DNA from: Breznakibacter sp047600785
Lineage (GTDB): Bacteria; Bacteroidota; Bacteroidia; Bacteroidales; Marinilabiliaceae
NCBI GenBank assembly: GCA_047600785.1
Contig: JASGKH010000002.1
Location: 3,410,001 to 3,474,000, forward strand
Direction: 5' to 3'
DNA: 64,000 bases
Positions 19,801-27,570 of this stretch are shown here, one piece after another (position 1 is the stretch's first letter; every line of letters starts with the position of its first letter). The notes below the pieces were generated by a model. That model was not told the origin of the DNA. It did not search any database and worked only from the letters and a program-made list of their open reading frames with translations. Both the position numbers and the translations under genes were made by a program.

Positions 19801-20692
19801 CATTCTCCTTTAAAGATGTTACTTTCCCGTAAGTACTGTAAGTATATTCAGTTGTTCTGACAAATGCAGGTTCCGATCCAACTACAGACGTCACAGAAGT
19901 TCTTTGTATTTTTGCAGGACACCACATCCCCCCACTCACGTAAGTATTGGTAACTTTACGACTTCCTTCTCCACTATAATCGGTATTAGCAGTTAAGACA
20001 TTACCATAACTATCATATACATAAGAAGTTGTCGTCACATTTGAATTTAAAACATCCTGTTCAACAACTTTACTTGTATAAGGGAAAATTCTCTTAGATC
20101 CAAAATCCATTACATCATTGGTATATGTAAGAGAAGAAATAAGACTGCCATCTCCCGTTGCATATACAGAGCAATTAGTCATATACGGGAAATAATAGGT
20201 GCTGTTGATTGCAAAACTTTTTACTTCTCGAAGCAATGTCGCAGTATTTTCAACCGTAGTAGATGCAAACCCCATACTACCACGACCTTGCACATGAAGT
20301 TTTAAACCGGCATACCGATAATTGGTTGTTGAGGTTCCATTGATTCCGTTATCGGCCGTCACACTACTAACAACCTGCTCTTTACCAGCATAATCCATCA
20401 AAGGAAATGTAGCACCACTTCCTTTGGTATATACAGATGATGTCGTCAACGAAGCATATCCAAATGACACCTTATTATTGATCCCATCGGTTATTGACGC
20501 TACGTTATTCAGTGTATTTTTCACATAGATAATACAATCATATAAAGGTCCGGGATTCCATTTCACAACAAGAATGTCATCAATTCCATCACCATCATAA
20601 TCTGCAACTTTCGCAACACTAACTTTATCCGTTCCACTATAAATGACCTTCTCTGAAGACAACGAATTGACAAGATTAAACTTTACATACAA
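16826..20692 (-). CDS. RHS repeat polymorphic toxin, C-terminal part (YD repeats, core, papain-like tip)
   Basis: 1288 codons are open here, but there is no real start: the frame begins at TTG inside an FG-GAP unit, and this is the continuation of the frame at 20683-23061. The order is one FG-GAP remnant (VADYDGDGIDDILVVKW), a long set of YD repeats (YDGFGRLARTNLPDG, YDANGRLSSKTEM, and others), and the RHS-associated core ending in YDPLVGRFFSPDRL, NRYSYCFNNPLKYVDPTG. A variable 242-residue C-terminus follows. It ends in a papain-like module with Cys near 1175 (GAGQCINHMV) and His near 1246 (CGHIQMYDGKQWLSDF). Proteins of this build form a shell around a released toxin used in contact-dependent or secreted competition. 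A peptidoglycan or peptide target is inferred. Confidence 0.85.
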   Translation of the reverse strand: MYVKFNLVNSLSSEKVIYSGTDKVSVAKVADYDGDGIDDILVVKWNPGPLYDCIIYVKNTLNNVASITDGINNKVSFGYASLTTSSVYTKGSGATFPLMDYAGKEQVVSSVTADNGINGTSTTNYRYAGLKLHVQGRGSMGFASTTVENTATLLREVKSFAINSTYYFPYMTNCSVYATGDGSLISSLTYTNDVMDFGSKRIFPYTSKVVEQDVLNSNVTTTSYVYDSYGNVLTANTDYSGEGSRKVTNTYVSGGMWCPAKIQRTSVTSVVGSEPAFVRTTEYTYSTYGKVTSLKENANSSQYLTTSYEYNSFGLPAKVAVKGSDVASSRVTTYAYDAKGRFVTKETNSLGHSIYASYDTKTGNVLASTDANGFVTTNSYDGFGRLARTNLPDGNYVTYSLQWADASIVPNAVYSCLVQSSSAVPVLVYYDRLGREIRKSSKDFSGNDIYSVSDYNGKGQVTFISEPQTAPGADVIFQAFGYDKFGRTVTMSGPTETKNVSYGVRTLTMTNPRVTPKQTTQQFFNAFGQIVSVSDAGGAISYVYGSHGKPVQIISPGNVVTSMQYDDLGNQTVLEEPNCGVVTYRYNAFGELISQVKNGKSTNVEYDVLGRVQKVVDPDGTTTYVYDTRNKGKGKISSITHSSGQVEEYFYDANGRLSSKTEMVEGTLYTESIQYNSAGLPSKLIFPSGFSVDYLYNSNFYLTEIKRTDKDVTIWKADKMNARGQVEQFSLGNGLTTVQTYNLGYLKTVKTGDVQHMAYEWDLNSGNLTTRRDVKRSLMETFTYDNLDRLTSITVLGGSTVSIGYEGNGNISGNTAVGIYSYNEAQPNALARITNSMAEVPSDEQIVTYTSFDKVKLITEGTKSALFSYGVGKERVKMVLTDGTISKTRIYTHGNYEVETNATATRKLHYISSVGGIFAIFELENANENGVMYYIHKDHLGSVNVITNESGAIVEEHSFDAWGRRRNPTNWTYANVTGAGVTDHGFTGHEHLDQFGVINMNGRMYDPLVGRFFSPDRLVQNPGFSQSFNRYSYCFNNPLKYVDPTGWASQNTYGGAGETGGYDMYGRSTHDPLTGLYIPSYERPGGLYAIGHGDPRYGHWETRKTYRQYSRLVVDPESSSGVAVVVVGYSVYSSTFIWDSAPVSGVPKGQGGFNEDKAISYLKNNFILPYGAGQCINHMVPALIEGGIDGLKGKPIKAACLYGPILQNLGFVTVNRTDTYYKGDIAIIQGYDGGTYCKGSGVVCGHIQMYDGKQWLSDFPQSRPFWPGKGYSDATPSPSFEILHWGGN

Positions 20693-23061
20693 AGTAAAAT
20701 ACCATCCACTAATTTAGAACACAAAGCATCTACCAACCCATCACCGTTAAAATCACCCTGATCAGGGGTTATGTAATCTAAACTCTTCACAAAGTCTTTC
20801 CCTGTACTTAAGAACAACCCATTTGTGGTAACAACATCAACCAATCCGTCTTTATTGATATCATCAAACCGAGTAATAACCTGATTTTTTAATGCCGTGG
20901 AAACAAAACTCTCGACAAAGCTTGAACCATTAAATTCTAAAATATGATAAGTCCCATTTACATCTACATATATTAAATCAGTTTTACCGTCCCCATTATA
21001 GTCAATAAAAACATGATCTAACAACGTATATACCTTAGGTCTCTCAGAACTATACCAAGCTATTCCGGGAATACTGGTTCCGGAATAACTTTGAACAAAC
21101 CCGGTTGAACTAGATGACGAATAAGAATAGATTTTCCAAATTTTATCCTGAATGGTCGAATCGATCGTCAAAAACAACAAATCAACAATACCATCTCCGT
21201 TAAAATCACCAATATTAAATTCATTTTTACTGCACCCAGCCCCATTGAATATCATCCCTTTGGGTGTAAAACTCGTCCCTGTCGACAACCAAACCCTATA
21301 ATCATAAACATTTGTCGAAATATAGATTTTCTGCAACAAATCATCCATCCCATCTTTATTAACATCAACAACCTGAAAGTCGGCATCTCCGGTAAATGTA
21401 TTTGTTAAACTTAGTCCAAAATTTCCATTAATGTTTGCCAAATACAGATACCATTTATCAACAGCATAGTCATCCATAATCACATCCTCTCTCCCATCAC
21501 CATTAAAATCACCAAAATAGCAGAATCCCTTTGATGTGTCTTTCGGCCCAATGACGTATAAACAAGAAAAACATTGGTTATTATTCCAACCAACAACAGT
21601 TGAATTGAATTCTTCTCCGTTACCGTTAATTTCAATAATTTCCGACAATCTTATCCCACAAATATCTGCATATTTTAACCTGTATTCCCTGAATTTTGCC
21701 GATTCCGAAGTCACCACAATCTTATCAAGAATCGCGTTTTCAGTCACCAAAGATCCGGCCACATACTTAATTATTGGAGTAGCCATTTGGGCATAAGAGA
21801 ACTCTACTTTGTTTCCCGAATATTCAATGCTTGCCAAACGGGACTCCCCGGTTAACGTATATTCATAATATTTGTAACCAATGCTATTCCCATTTTTATC
21901 CGTAACCTTGTTCAAGTACCACGTATGAACTGACTCGCTGTTTTGTGCCTCAATTCTTGAATCTTGAGTACAACCATATTCCAGAGTTTGGCCATCTTTA
22001 GTTTCTACAATAAAGTATTCAGGTCCGGATCCCATTTGACCATACGAAACAATTTTGCTAAACTGTTCAAACTCGGTCCCATACACGGCATTATTTTGAC
22101 CATACGTACCTGAGTTTACGATTAAACGACTACCATCAAGTTCAAAGCGATCCTTGTAATCAAAATTCACGCTACCGCTGACACCATCAACATATAAATT
22201 TTGTCCGGTACGTCGAATTGCCGATGTCGCGTTCAGGTGCCAACTTTGACCTAATAAACCAAAACCTGACTGGCTATCGAAAAACAGAGAAATATCCGGT
22301 TGCATTCTGCCACTGCCCGGAGGTAGTGATATAGGAACATTGTATGTCGCAGCACCATTGGTATTCACACCGGCAATACCGGCCAATGTCCCCACCGGCT
22401 TGGATGCTAAATTTCTTGTATTCACATCCGGCAACGCATCCAAAGAGCTGCAAACAAGATTTGGCAACCCGACCTTGCATTGGATATCGATTGGTAATGA
22501 GGACGAAACACTAGCAGGCCCGTTAAAGCCAACAACATACACTGTGCCGTCGATCGAAGACGAGTCAAATTTAACAATAATTGCTTTCCCTTCTGTATCT
22601 TTGCTAACGATGGTTGCACCAGAAGGAACTCCCCATGTATAATTTGTTGCATATTCTATTGGCGAGATGGAATAGTTCCTATATACAGTCTCTCCATCTT
22701 CAATAGATATTGTTTTAGTTCCAGTAATTGCACCAGCAACTCCAATTTTATATACCGTATAATTAAGAATTACAGTTGGGTTACTTGAAGAAAATATGAT
22801 TCGACCTGTATTTCCATTACTCATTGAATTAGGAAAAACAATACTCACGGTTGCAGTTCCATTACCACTCTGTATTGTAGCCCCGCCTGTAACTGTCCAA
22901 CTACACCCTTTAGACAAATCGAATCCTACAGCTGTATATGTTTGGGTTGTAGAAGCAGTCCCTTTGATTGGGACTACTGATGATCCACTAATTGAACCTG
23001 CTAAAATATTAAGCCCTACAGAAACAAATAACATTAATAATACTAAACTTTTTATCTTCAT
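20683..23061 (-). CDS. RHS polymorphic toxin, N-terminal part (signal peptide, Ig-like, SpvB, FG-GAP)
   Basis: This 792-codon frame gives the N-terminus of the same protein. It has a signal peptide (VLLMLFVSVGLNILAGS), two Ig/PKD-like domains to about residue 195, and an SpvB-type start (NGAATYNVPISLPPGSG, GFGLLGQSWHLNATSAI). FG-GAP/VCBS calcium-loop repeats of a beta-propeller follow (YFGDFNGDGREDVIMDDY, VDYNGDG-like FIDYNGDGKTDLIYVD). The frame stops at 20683 in the middle of a repeat, and the reading continues one frame away at 20692, so one base appears to be missing near 20690-20705 (ggtattttactttg). Joined, the protein is about 2080 residues, normal for this class. It lies 39 bp after a T9SS sorting-domain gene in the same direction. 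Confidence 0.85.
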   Translation of the reverse strand: MKIKSLVLLMLFVSVGLNILAGSISGSSVVPIKGTASTTQTYTAVGFDLSKGCSWTVTGGATIQSGNGTATVSIVFPNSMSNGNTGRIIFSSSNPTVILNYTVYKIGVAGAITGTKTISIEDGETVYRNYSISPIEYATNYTWGVPSGATIVSKDTEGKAIIVKFDSSSIDGTVYVVGFNGPASVSSSLPIDIQCKVGLPNLVCSSLDALPDVNTRNLASKPVGTLAGIAGVNTNGAATYNVPISLPPGSGRMQPDISLFFDSQSGFGLLGQSWHLNATSAIRRTGQNLYVDGVSGSVNFDYKDRFELDGSRLIVNSGTYGQNNAVYGTEFEQFSKIVSYGQMGSGPEYFIVETKDGQTLEYGCTQDSRIEAQNSESVHTWYLNKVTDKNGNSIGYKYYEYTLTGESRLASIEYSGNKVEFSYAQMATPIIKYVAGSLVTENAILDKIVVTSESAKFREYRLKYADICGIRLSEIIEINGNGEEFNSTVVGWNNNQCFSCLYVIGPKDTSKGFCYFGDFNGDGREDVIMDDYAVDKWYLYLANINGNFGLSLTNTFTGDADFQVVDVNKDGMDDLLQKIYISTNVYDYRVWLSTGTSFTPKGMIFNGAGCSKNEFNIGDFNGDGIVDLLFLTIDSTIQDKIWKIYSYSSSSSTGFVQSYSGTSIPGIAWYSSERPKVYTLLDHVFIDYNGDGKTDLIYVDVNGTYHILEFNGSSFVESFVSTALKNQVITRFDDINKDGLVDVVTTNGLFLSTGKDFVKSLDYITPDQGDFNGDGLVDALCSKLVDGILLCM

Positions 23062-23100
23062 AATTTCTTTTTTAGAATTAAGGTCTTTAATTGTACATGA

Positions 23101-23559
23101 TTATTCCTTTATTATTTTCCATTCCTTCGACTCCGTGTTTAATGTCAATCGAAGAATATACACTCCTGACTTATAAGATGAAAGATCAATTAAATTTGAT
23201 TGCAACAAAGAATTTACCCGAAACAACGTCGTCCCTCCCAAGCCATGCACAGTCAAAAATCCATTTTGGCTATACATAGCTCCATTTATGTCGACATGCA
23301 AAAGCCCCTTTGTGGGATTTGGATAGACTAGAATCTTTAACCCCGCAAAAGAATCTTCACATATAGATTCCGCTTCGAAATCAAAGTGGTTGTCACTAAT
23401 TGAAGCTCCTTTCGCTGAAAGATAGATTACTTTACGATTAATTCGATTCCCTGACATATCATAGGAAAAAGAGACTTCCTTGGTTGTCGAGGACTGAGAG
23501 AAGCATTCTATAGGATAGAAAAATAATCCTAAAAGAATACCAAAAAAGAATTTATTCAT
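23101..23559 (-). CDS. Small T9SS type A sorting-domain protein paired with the RHS toxin
   Basis: The 152-aa protein has a signal peptide (GILLGLFFYPIECFSQS), a short middle and a type IX secretion C-terminal domain: ILVYPNPTKGLLHVDI, LIDLSSYKSGVYILRL, ending SKEWKIIKE. The middle holds FSYDMSGNRINRKVI, which looks like one strand-turn of a YD repeat (YDxxGNRI) as found in RHS proteins. The gene is 39 bp upstream of the RHS gene and is probably co-transcribed with it. I infer that it helps carry or anchor the RHS shell at the surface through the T9SS, for which porZ is present at 40057. That function is not established. Confidence 0.8.
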   Translation of the reverse strand: MNKFFFGILLGLFFYPIECFSQSSTTKEVSFSYDMSGNRINRKVIYLSAKGASISDNHFDFEAESICEDSFAGLKILVYPNPTKGLLHVDINGAMYSQNGFLTVHGLGGTTLFRVNSLLQSNLIDLSSYKSGVYILRLTLNTESKEWKIIKE

Positions 23560-23684
23560 AAATTTTACTAAAATATGTTAAGATTATAATACTAAAAAAT
23601 AAAAGTTTACGAATCAAAATAATACACTGAAAGTATCAGACAATGATAGAATAATATCAATAAAAGCCATGTAGCATAATTTAA

Positions 23685-23912
23685 ATGCTCGTCAAACAGC
23701 ACACCAGCAAATCGTTCGTCGATTTTGTGAACGAAATGCAGTTAGGGTATGCAACCCATTTGCTGATCGAAACCAGCAAAAGCGTGGGGAAAATTTGTTT
23801 CGAATACGGATTTAACAGTATTTCCAACTTCAACCGTATCTTCAAAAAGAAGCAAGGGGTCACGCCATCGGAATTCAGGAACAGTTTTACGGGGTCGAAA
23901 AATGTGTGTTGA
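23685..23912 (+). pseudogene. Truncated araC remnant (C-terminal helix-turn-helix domain only)
   Basis: The frame encodes a 75-residue peptide corresponding to the last 74 residues of the AraC protein at 9447-10322 (KSFVDFVNEMQLGYATHLL, KKKQGVTPSEFRNSF). The sensor domain and first helix-turn-helix are absent, and upstream DNA shows no homology to araC. It is a relic of a duplicated or second araC gene and should not encode a working regulator. It marks the far border of the accessory block. Confidence 0.8.
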
Positions 23913-23920
23913 CCCAAGAG
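23686..23920 (+). repeat. Direct repeat copy 2 (araC 3' end)
   Basis: This is similar to 10098-10328 in the same orientation, including the shared tgacccaag after the stop codon. Divergence (11 of 74 encoded residues) shows the duplication is not recent, or that the second copy came from a related gene. Confidence 0.8.
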
Positions 23921-24140
23921 CATTGAAAAAGAAACCAAAGACAATAGCTAACAGTATTGTTTCGAGCACCTTATTTACATTGGGAGCACGGGAAAGGATT
24001 CGAAATTCATGTTAAAATTTTTAAATTTTTTCCGGCAAAATGAAAACAAGTGTGAAATATTTTTCTATTTTTACACCACCAAATCATTCAAATTATTTGC
24101 CCCTTTCCCTTGAGTCAGATAAATGAATCCAGAAGAGAGA

Positions 24141-24164
24141 AGACCCCTTAACGGGGTCTTTTTT
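24141..24164 (+). terminator. Rho-independent terminator
   Basis: The perfect stem agacccc/ggggtct with a 4-nt loop is followed by TTTTTT on the plus strand. It would stop transcripts reading rightward from the araC remnant. Confidence 0.8.
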
Positions 24165-24435
24165 ATTTGATCCTGACGGTTGAGAGGATCCAAACTAGCG
24201 AATTAAACTAACCACAAATATTTTATGGAAAGCTGTTTGTTCCGGCAAGTCTCAGTATTTACCTTATAGTACTTCCGTTTTTACTATGTAGCTTATTACC
24301 AGTAAAATACACACAAACTATCCATATACAATAACCATCTCTATCCTCCCATCGAGGAAGGAGAAAATCTGCAATACAAGGGTTTTAATCCTTATATTTC
24401 TAACGTATGAAGTATGGGCGACTCGCCAAAAAACA

Positions 24436-24467
24436 AAAAAGTCCCCGGCATTGCCTTGGGACTTTTT
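24436..24467 (-). terminator. Rho-independent terminator, bidirectional
   Basis: The symmetrical stem aaaaagtccc/gggacttttt has a 12-nt loop and carries an A tract on one side and a T tract on the other. It can end the minus-strand operon of the receiver and CheA-like genes from the right, and rightward transcripts from the left. Confidence 0.75.
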
Positions 24468-24612
24468 GCTGCCTTTTCGTTTTATTGGGGAAAAGGCAAA
24501 TATATTTGACAAAAAAGCTAGGTGCTATACATTGGACCGATACTCCTAGAATTTTCCGGTTGTCTCCCTGACCACCGGATATAATTCAATTCATCAATGC
24601 TCGCGAAACATC

Positions 24613-25536
24613 TCAAGAAAAATTATATACAGATGCCTGAACCCGGATGTCAAGTTCATCGCCGTGGAAATGCCCGTGAAATACATCGAACTTTTCGGTT
24701 TGCATATGTGCCGGGCCAAGGCTATCCTCCCTTGCTTGCAAAACAATCTGTAAATTGCATTTGACCAATTCTTCGGCCAAATACATCAGGAAATCAATCT
24801 TTTCATAGTCGGCTGAAATATAGCCCTTGTTCTGGCAAGCTGATTCGATCCGTACACGATCCTTTCCATCAACATTGATTTGTTTAACAACAAATTGTCC
24901 CATGGCCGACGCAAAAAAATCAATATCGGGATCAACTGTTTCGGCAATCTGTTGGTTTTTTTGCCCAACGGAATCTTGCAATTTGTCTTCCTCAAAAAGA
25001 TCGAAATCGGCAATTTTCCGAATGGAACAACATTCGCCAATGGAGGTTAGGGTTTCTTTCATTTCGTCGAGGCAACATTCGCCTACAAAAAACAGGCTCC
25101 ACCGATCACGGTCATCTTCCGACGGGAGAGATTTGACGGCTTTTATCTCGCCCAGCTTTGCCAAATCCTTAAAAGAATAAAGTGCGTTTTCTCCCTTGCC
25201 GGACAAGTTATTTTGAGGATGAAAAACAATGTTATACGTCGATTTTCTTACAGTGGAAACCACTTTAGAAGCTGCGCCTTTGTATTTCCCGATGATGATC
25301 GGAACCGGGGGTTCAATTGTTTCCGGAACAATGCGATGTTGACAGTTAGGTTCCTTGTTACAAATGCTCTCCAGTCCATTCACGAGACGACGGACATCGG
25401 CATATCCGGATGCACTGTCAACATATTGCATGCTGGCCGAACCAGTTTTTAATTCAAATAAAATTCCTTTGAGCAAACCGATGAGTTTCATTGCTTCTTC
25501 AATAAATAATTGCCGGTATTTTCCCTCTTTGTCCAT
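24613..25536 (-). CDS. CheA-like protein lacking kinase domain and phospho-accepting His
   Basis: The 307-aa protein begins like CheA (KYRQLFIEEAMKLIGLLKGI), as an Hpt-type helical domain. Where the phosphorylatable His of the HxxKG motif should be, there is none (DSASGYADVRRLVNGLESI). A module like the CheA segment STYNIVFHPQNNLSGKG with FKDLAKLGEIKAV follows, then acidic and Gln-rich linkers and a last 100 residues of unrecognised fold (KIDFLMYLAEELVKCNLQ). The dimerisation, ATPase and CheW-like domains are absent. The gene lies 16 bp after the lone receiver gene, so the two probably interact, perhaps as an adaptor or phosphate sink. The function is unknown. Confidence 0.6.
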   Translation of the reverse strand: MDKEGKYRQLFIEEAMKLIGLLKGILFELKTGSASMQYVDSASGYADVRRLVNGLESICNKEPNCQHRIVPETIEPPVPIIIGKYKGAASKVVSTVRKSTYNIVFHPQNNLSGKGENALYSFKDLAKLGEIKAVKSLPSEDDRDRWSLFFVGECCLDEMKETLTSIGECCSIRKIADFDLFEEDKLQDSVGQKNQQIAETVDPDIDFFASAMGQFVVKQINVDGKDRVRIESACQNKGYISADYEKIDFLMYLAEELVKCNLQIVLQAREDSLGPAHMQTEKFDVFHGHFHGDELDIRVQASVYNFS

Positions 25537-25552
25537 ACTCCATCTGCGAGCG

Positions 25553-26044
25553 TTACAATTTGAGCGATTTCGGGAAAAAACGTTTGCCGATCATCAGGTT
25601 ATTTACCGCCGCCGAAAGTTCTTTGAAAATATGGTTTTTAAATACACACCCATAAAAGCCAGTATGCACCAGTTGCCTAAGGAATACGGACTCTTCATTG
25701 CCGGTAACGGCCAATATCTTTAAATGCGGGAATTCCCACAAAAGCTTTCGGGCCGTGGTAATGCCATCAAGTTCTTTCATGACAATGTCCATAATGATGA
25801 TATCAGCCATTAGGATATTTCCGGACTTCAGGGCATCAAGTCCGTTCGAGGCTTCCCCCACCACCACGGCACCGAGTTCTTCGGTCAGAAAAGACGTAAT
25901 TGCCTGACGGAATGGTTCGCTGTCATCAACGACAAAGAATTTAACCACACGCTTCCCGGTTTTTACCTCCTGTGGCAAACTGGGACTGGCATCATCTTCT
26001 TCATATTGGTACTGACGGATTCTGGCTAAAATGAAATTCTTCAT
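25553..26044 (-). CDS. Stand-alone response regulator receiver protein
   Basis: The 163-aa protein has a 30-residue N-terminal extension and one receiver domain: acidic pair D40-D41 (FFVVDDSEPF), phospho-acceptor D86 (IIIMDIVMKELDG), Thr114 (AVTGNEES) and conserved Lys136 (CVFKNHIF). The pattern is that of NarL/LuxR-type receivers, but there is no DNA-binding helix-turn-helix after it; the protein ends in KRFFPKSLKL. It is the first gene of a two-gene operon with the CheA-like protein. Its kinase is not encoded nearby. A signalling role by protein contact is inferred. Confidence 0.85.
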   Translation of the reverse strand: MKNFILARIRQYQYEEDDASPSLPQEVKTGKRVVKFFVVDDSEPFRQAITSFLTEELGAVVVGEASNGLDALKSGNILMADIIIMDIVMKELDGITTARKLLWEFPHLKILAVTGNEESVFLRQLVHTGFYGCVFKNHIFKELSAAVNNLMIGKRFFPKSLKL

Positions 26045-26216
26045 AAGTCATTCATTAAACCAAAAGTACAATAGGAACAAAATGTATGGAAGTTATTTTG
26101 GTATAGGGAAGCGTGTATTTAGGGTTGAATATGCCCCCCCAAAAGGGTTACTCCAACTCTGCCAACAAACCACAAGCTAACCTTCTTGCATTATAATTCC
26201 GGGTATAATTAAAAAA

Positions 26217-26244
26217 GAAAGGCGCCCACACTGGAGCGCCTTTC
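26217..26244 (-). terminator. Rho-independent terminator
   Basis: The stem gaaaggcgc/gcgcctttc with a 10-nt loop is followed by TTTTTT on the minus strand. It lies 88 bp beyond the lipoprotein stop codon at 26333 and ends that transcript. Confidence 0.85.
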
Positions 26245-26332
26245 CCGGACTAATAGCAAACAGGATTAGAGCATTACAGCCCTGTCCATATCTTTAAAGC
26301 ATTCGCTTGCAAAAATGCCTTGTTCTTTCAAA

Positions 26333-27505
26333 TTAAAACGCATAGCCGGTCCATGCAAAAATATCGGTAGAGCATCCGGTATTACCAGATTCGATTTTTA
26401 CGTTCGGATACGAAAGGGTTACATCATCCAATTTGCCGGGATTGATGTCCTTCCCTGTGTATGCGCTGCTTAAACTGTTCGTCAGGCTTATGTTTGAATC
26501 AACGTCACCGGCACCCTTTCCATCGTTAAGGTCAATTAGATCGATGGCTGTTCCAACGCCTTTTACAAGAGCATTGATCACAGTAGCTTTGGCACCACGG
26601 CGGATTTTGATCACATCCTGCATTTGTGATTTGGTATCGGTGCTTGCAGCCAATCTCAAGTCGAAAGTGACGTTTTTAACCGTAAAATCAGATTGGGCTG
26701 CATGAGTGGGAAAATTCCCGTCAAAGTTCCCATCGGCTTCGATACCACGCGGATCAGACTCACTGCTTGTGTAACCTGTTTCCCAAATGCCGTAAGCATT
26801 TTCCAATGTTCCGGTGTAACCTTGGGTAAAGTCGAACATATCATCGTCAGAATTTACCACCAGCAAGTTTTTCACGTTCACCGAACCTCCAAAAAATTCA
26901 ATGCCGTCGTCAGCTCCGTTGGGAATAAAGACATTCTCGATTTTTGTTCCGCTACCCACACCGTTCAGGGTAAGCCCGTTGTGCTCTACATCGGCACTTG
27001 AGCGCGCTCCTGTGTATGCCAGTATGAGGTAGGTAATTTCACCCGAATTGTCGGCAGCGACGGTTCCGCCGTACGTGTAAGCCGAATTTATTTCGGTGCT
27101 ACCGGTTGTTCCTCCAGCCAAAGGTGCTTTCCCGTTAATGATCAAACCTCCCCAGTGGCCTTGTTCCGCATCTTCGGTATCAGCTGTCAACGTAACAGGT
27201 TTTTCGGCAGTTCCACGAACATAAATTTTACCGCCCTGCAATACCAAAATGTAGTTACTGAACCCTTTCCTAGCCTTGATAACAGTGCCAGCAGGAATGT
27301 CCAATACGCCACCATCTTCCACAATAAGGGGACCGGTTAAAAAATATTCGACAGAAGCATCCAACTCTTTAGTTCCGGTAATAGATCCTGACAGCTCATA
27401 AGCCTCATTGGAATCGTTGTTGTCATCGTCGTTGTTGCACGCGACGAATGTTGTAGCCACAGTTGTTGCAGCCAACATCATAAAACCTAAAAAAAACTTC
27501 TTCAT
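26333..27505 (-). CDS. Lipoprotein partner of a TonB receptor, probable beta-helix
   Basis: I start at the ATG at 27503-27505, which gives MKKFFLGFMMLAATT and lipobox TFVACNNDDDN; a longer in-frame start has no leader. The 390-aa mature part is built of repeated short strands (GGVLDIPAGTVIKARKG, GHWGGLIINGKAPLAGG, DDGIEFFGGSVNVKNLLV), as in right-handed parallel beta-helix proteins. It begins 65 bp after the TonB receptor at 27571 and is surely co-expressed. It is likely an outer-membrane-associated binding protein for the receptor's ligand. The proximity of a phosphate transporter and a PhoR-like kinase suggests a phosphorus-containing ligand, which is inference. Confidence 0.75.
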   Translation of the reverse strand: MKKFFLGFMMLAATTVATTFVACNNDDDNNDSNEAYELSGSITGTKELDASVEYFLTGPLIVEDGGVLDIPAGTVIKARKGFSNYILVLQGGKIYVRGTAEKPVTLTADTEDAEQGHWGGLIINGKAPLAGGTTGSTEINSAYTYGGTVAADNSGEITYLILAYTGARSSADVEHNGLTLNGVGSGTKIENVFIPNGADDGIEFFGGSVNVKNLLVVNSDDDMFDFTQGYTGTLENAYGIWETGYTSSESDPRGIEADGNFDGNFPTHAAQSDFTVKNVTFDLRLAASTDTKSQMQDVIKIRRGAKATVINALVKGVGTAIDLIDLNDGKGAGDVDSNISLTNSLSSAYTGKDINPGKLDDVTLSYPNVKIESGNTGCSTDIFAWTGYAF

Positions 27506-27570
27506 TTTAGTCCAATTTAGTTTAATTAGAAAATTAATTATCGATAATTTCATTGGGTTTTAGTTTGTTC

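Larger units (their letters stand above)
23921..24612. other. Intergenic stretch with two terminator hairpins
   Basis: About 690 bp without a credible gene. It holds two rho-independent terminator hairpins, annotated separately, and otherwise AT-rich sequence in which I see no RNA gene, operator or coding frame. Confidence 0.6.

Noticed and set aside
10323..23684. Conjugative or phage-type mobile element
   Set aside because: No integrase, transposase, relaxase or phage structural gene is present, and the bordering repeats are araC coding sequence rather than a tRNA attachment site.
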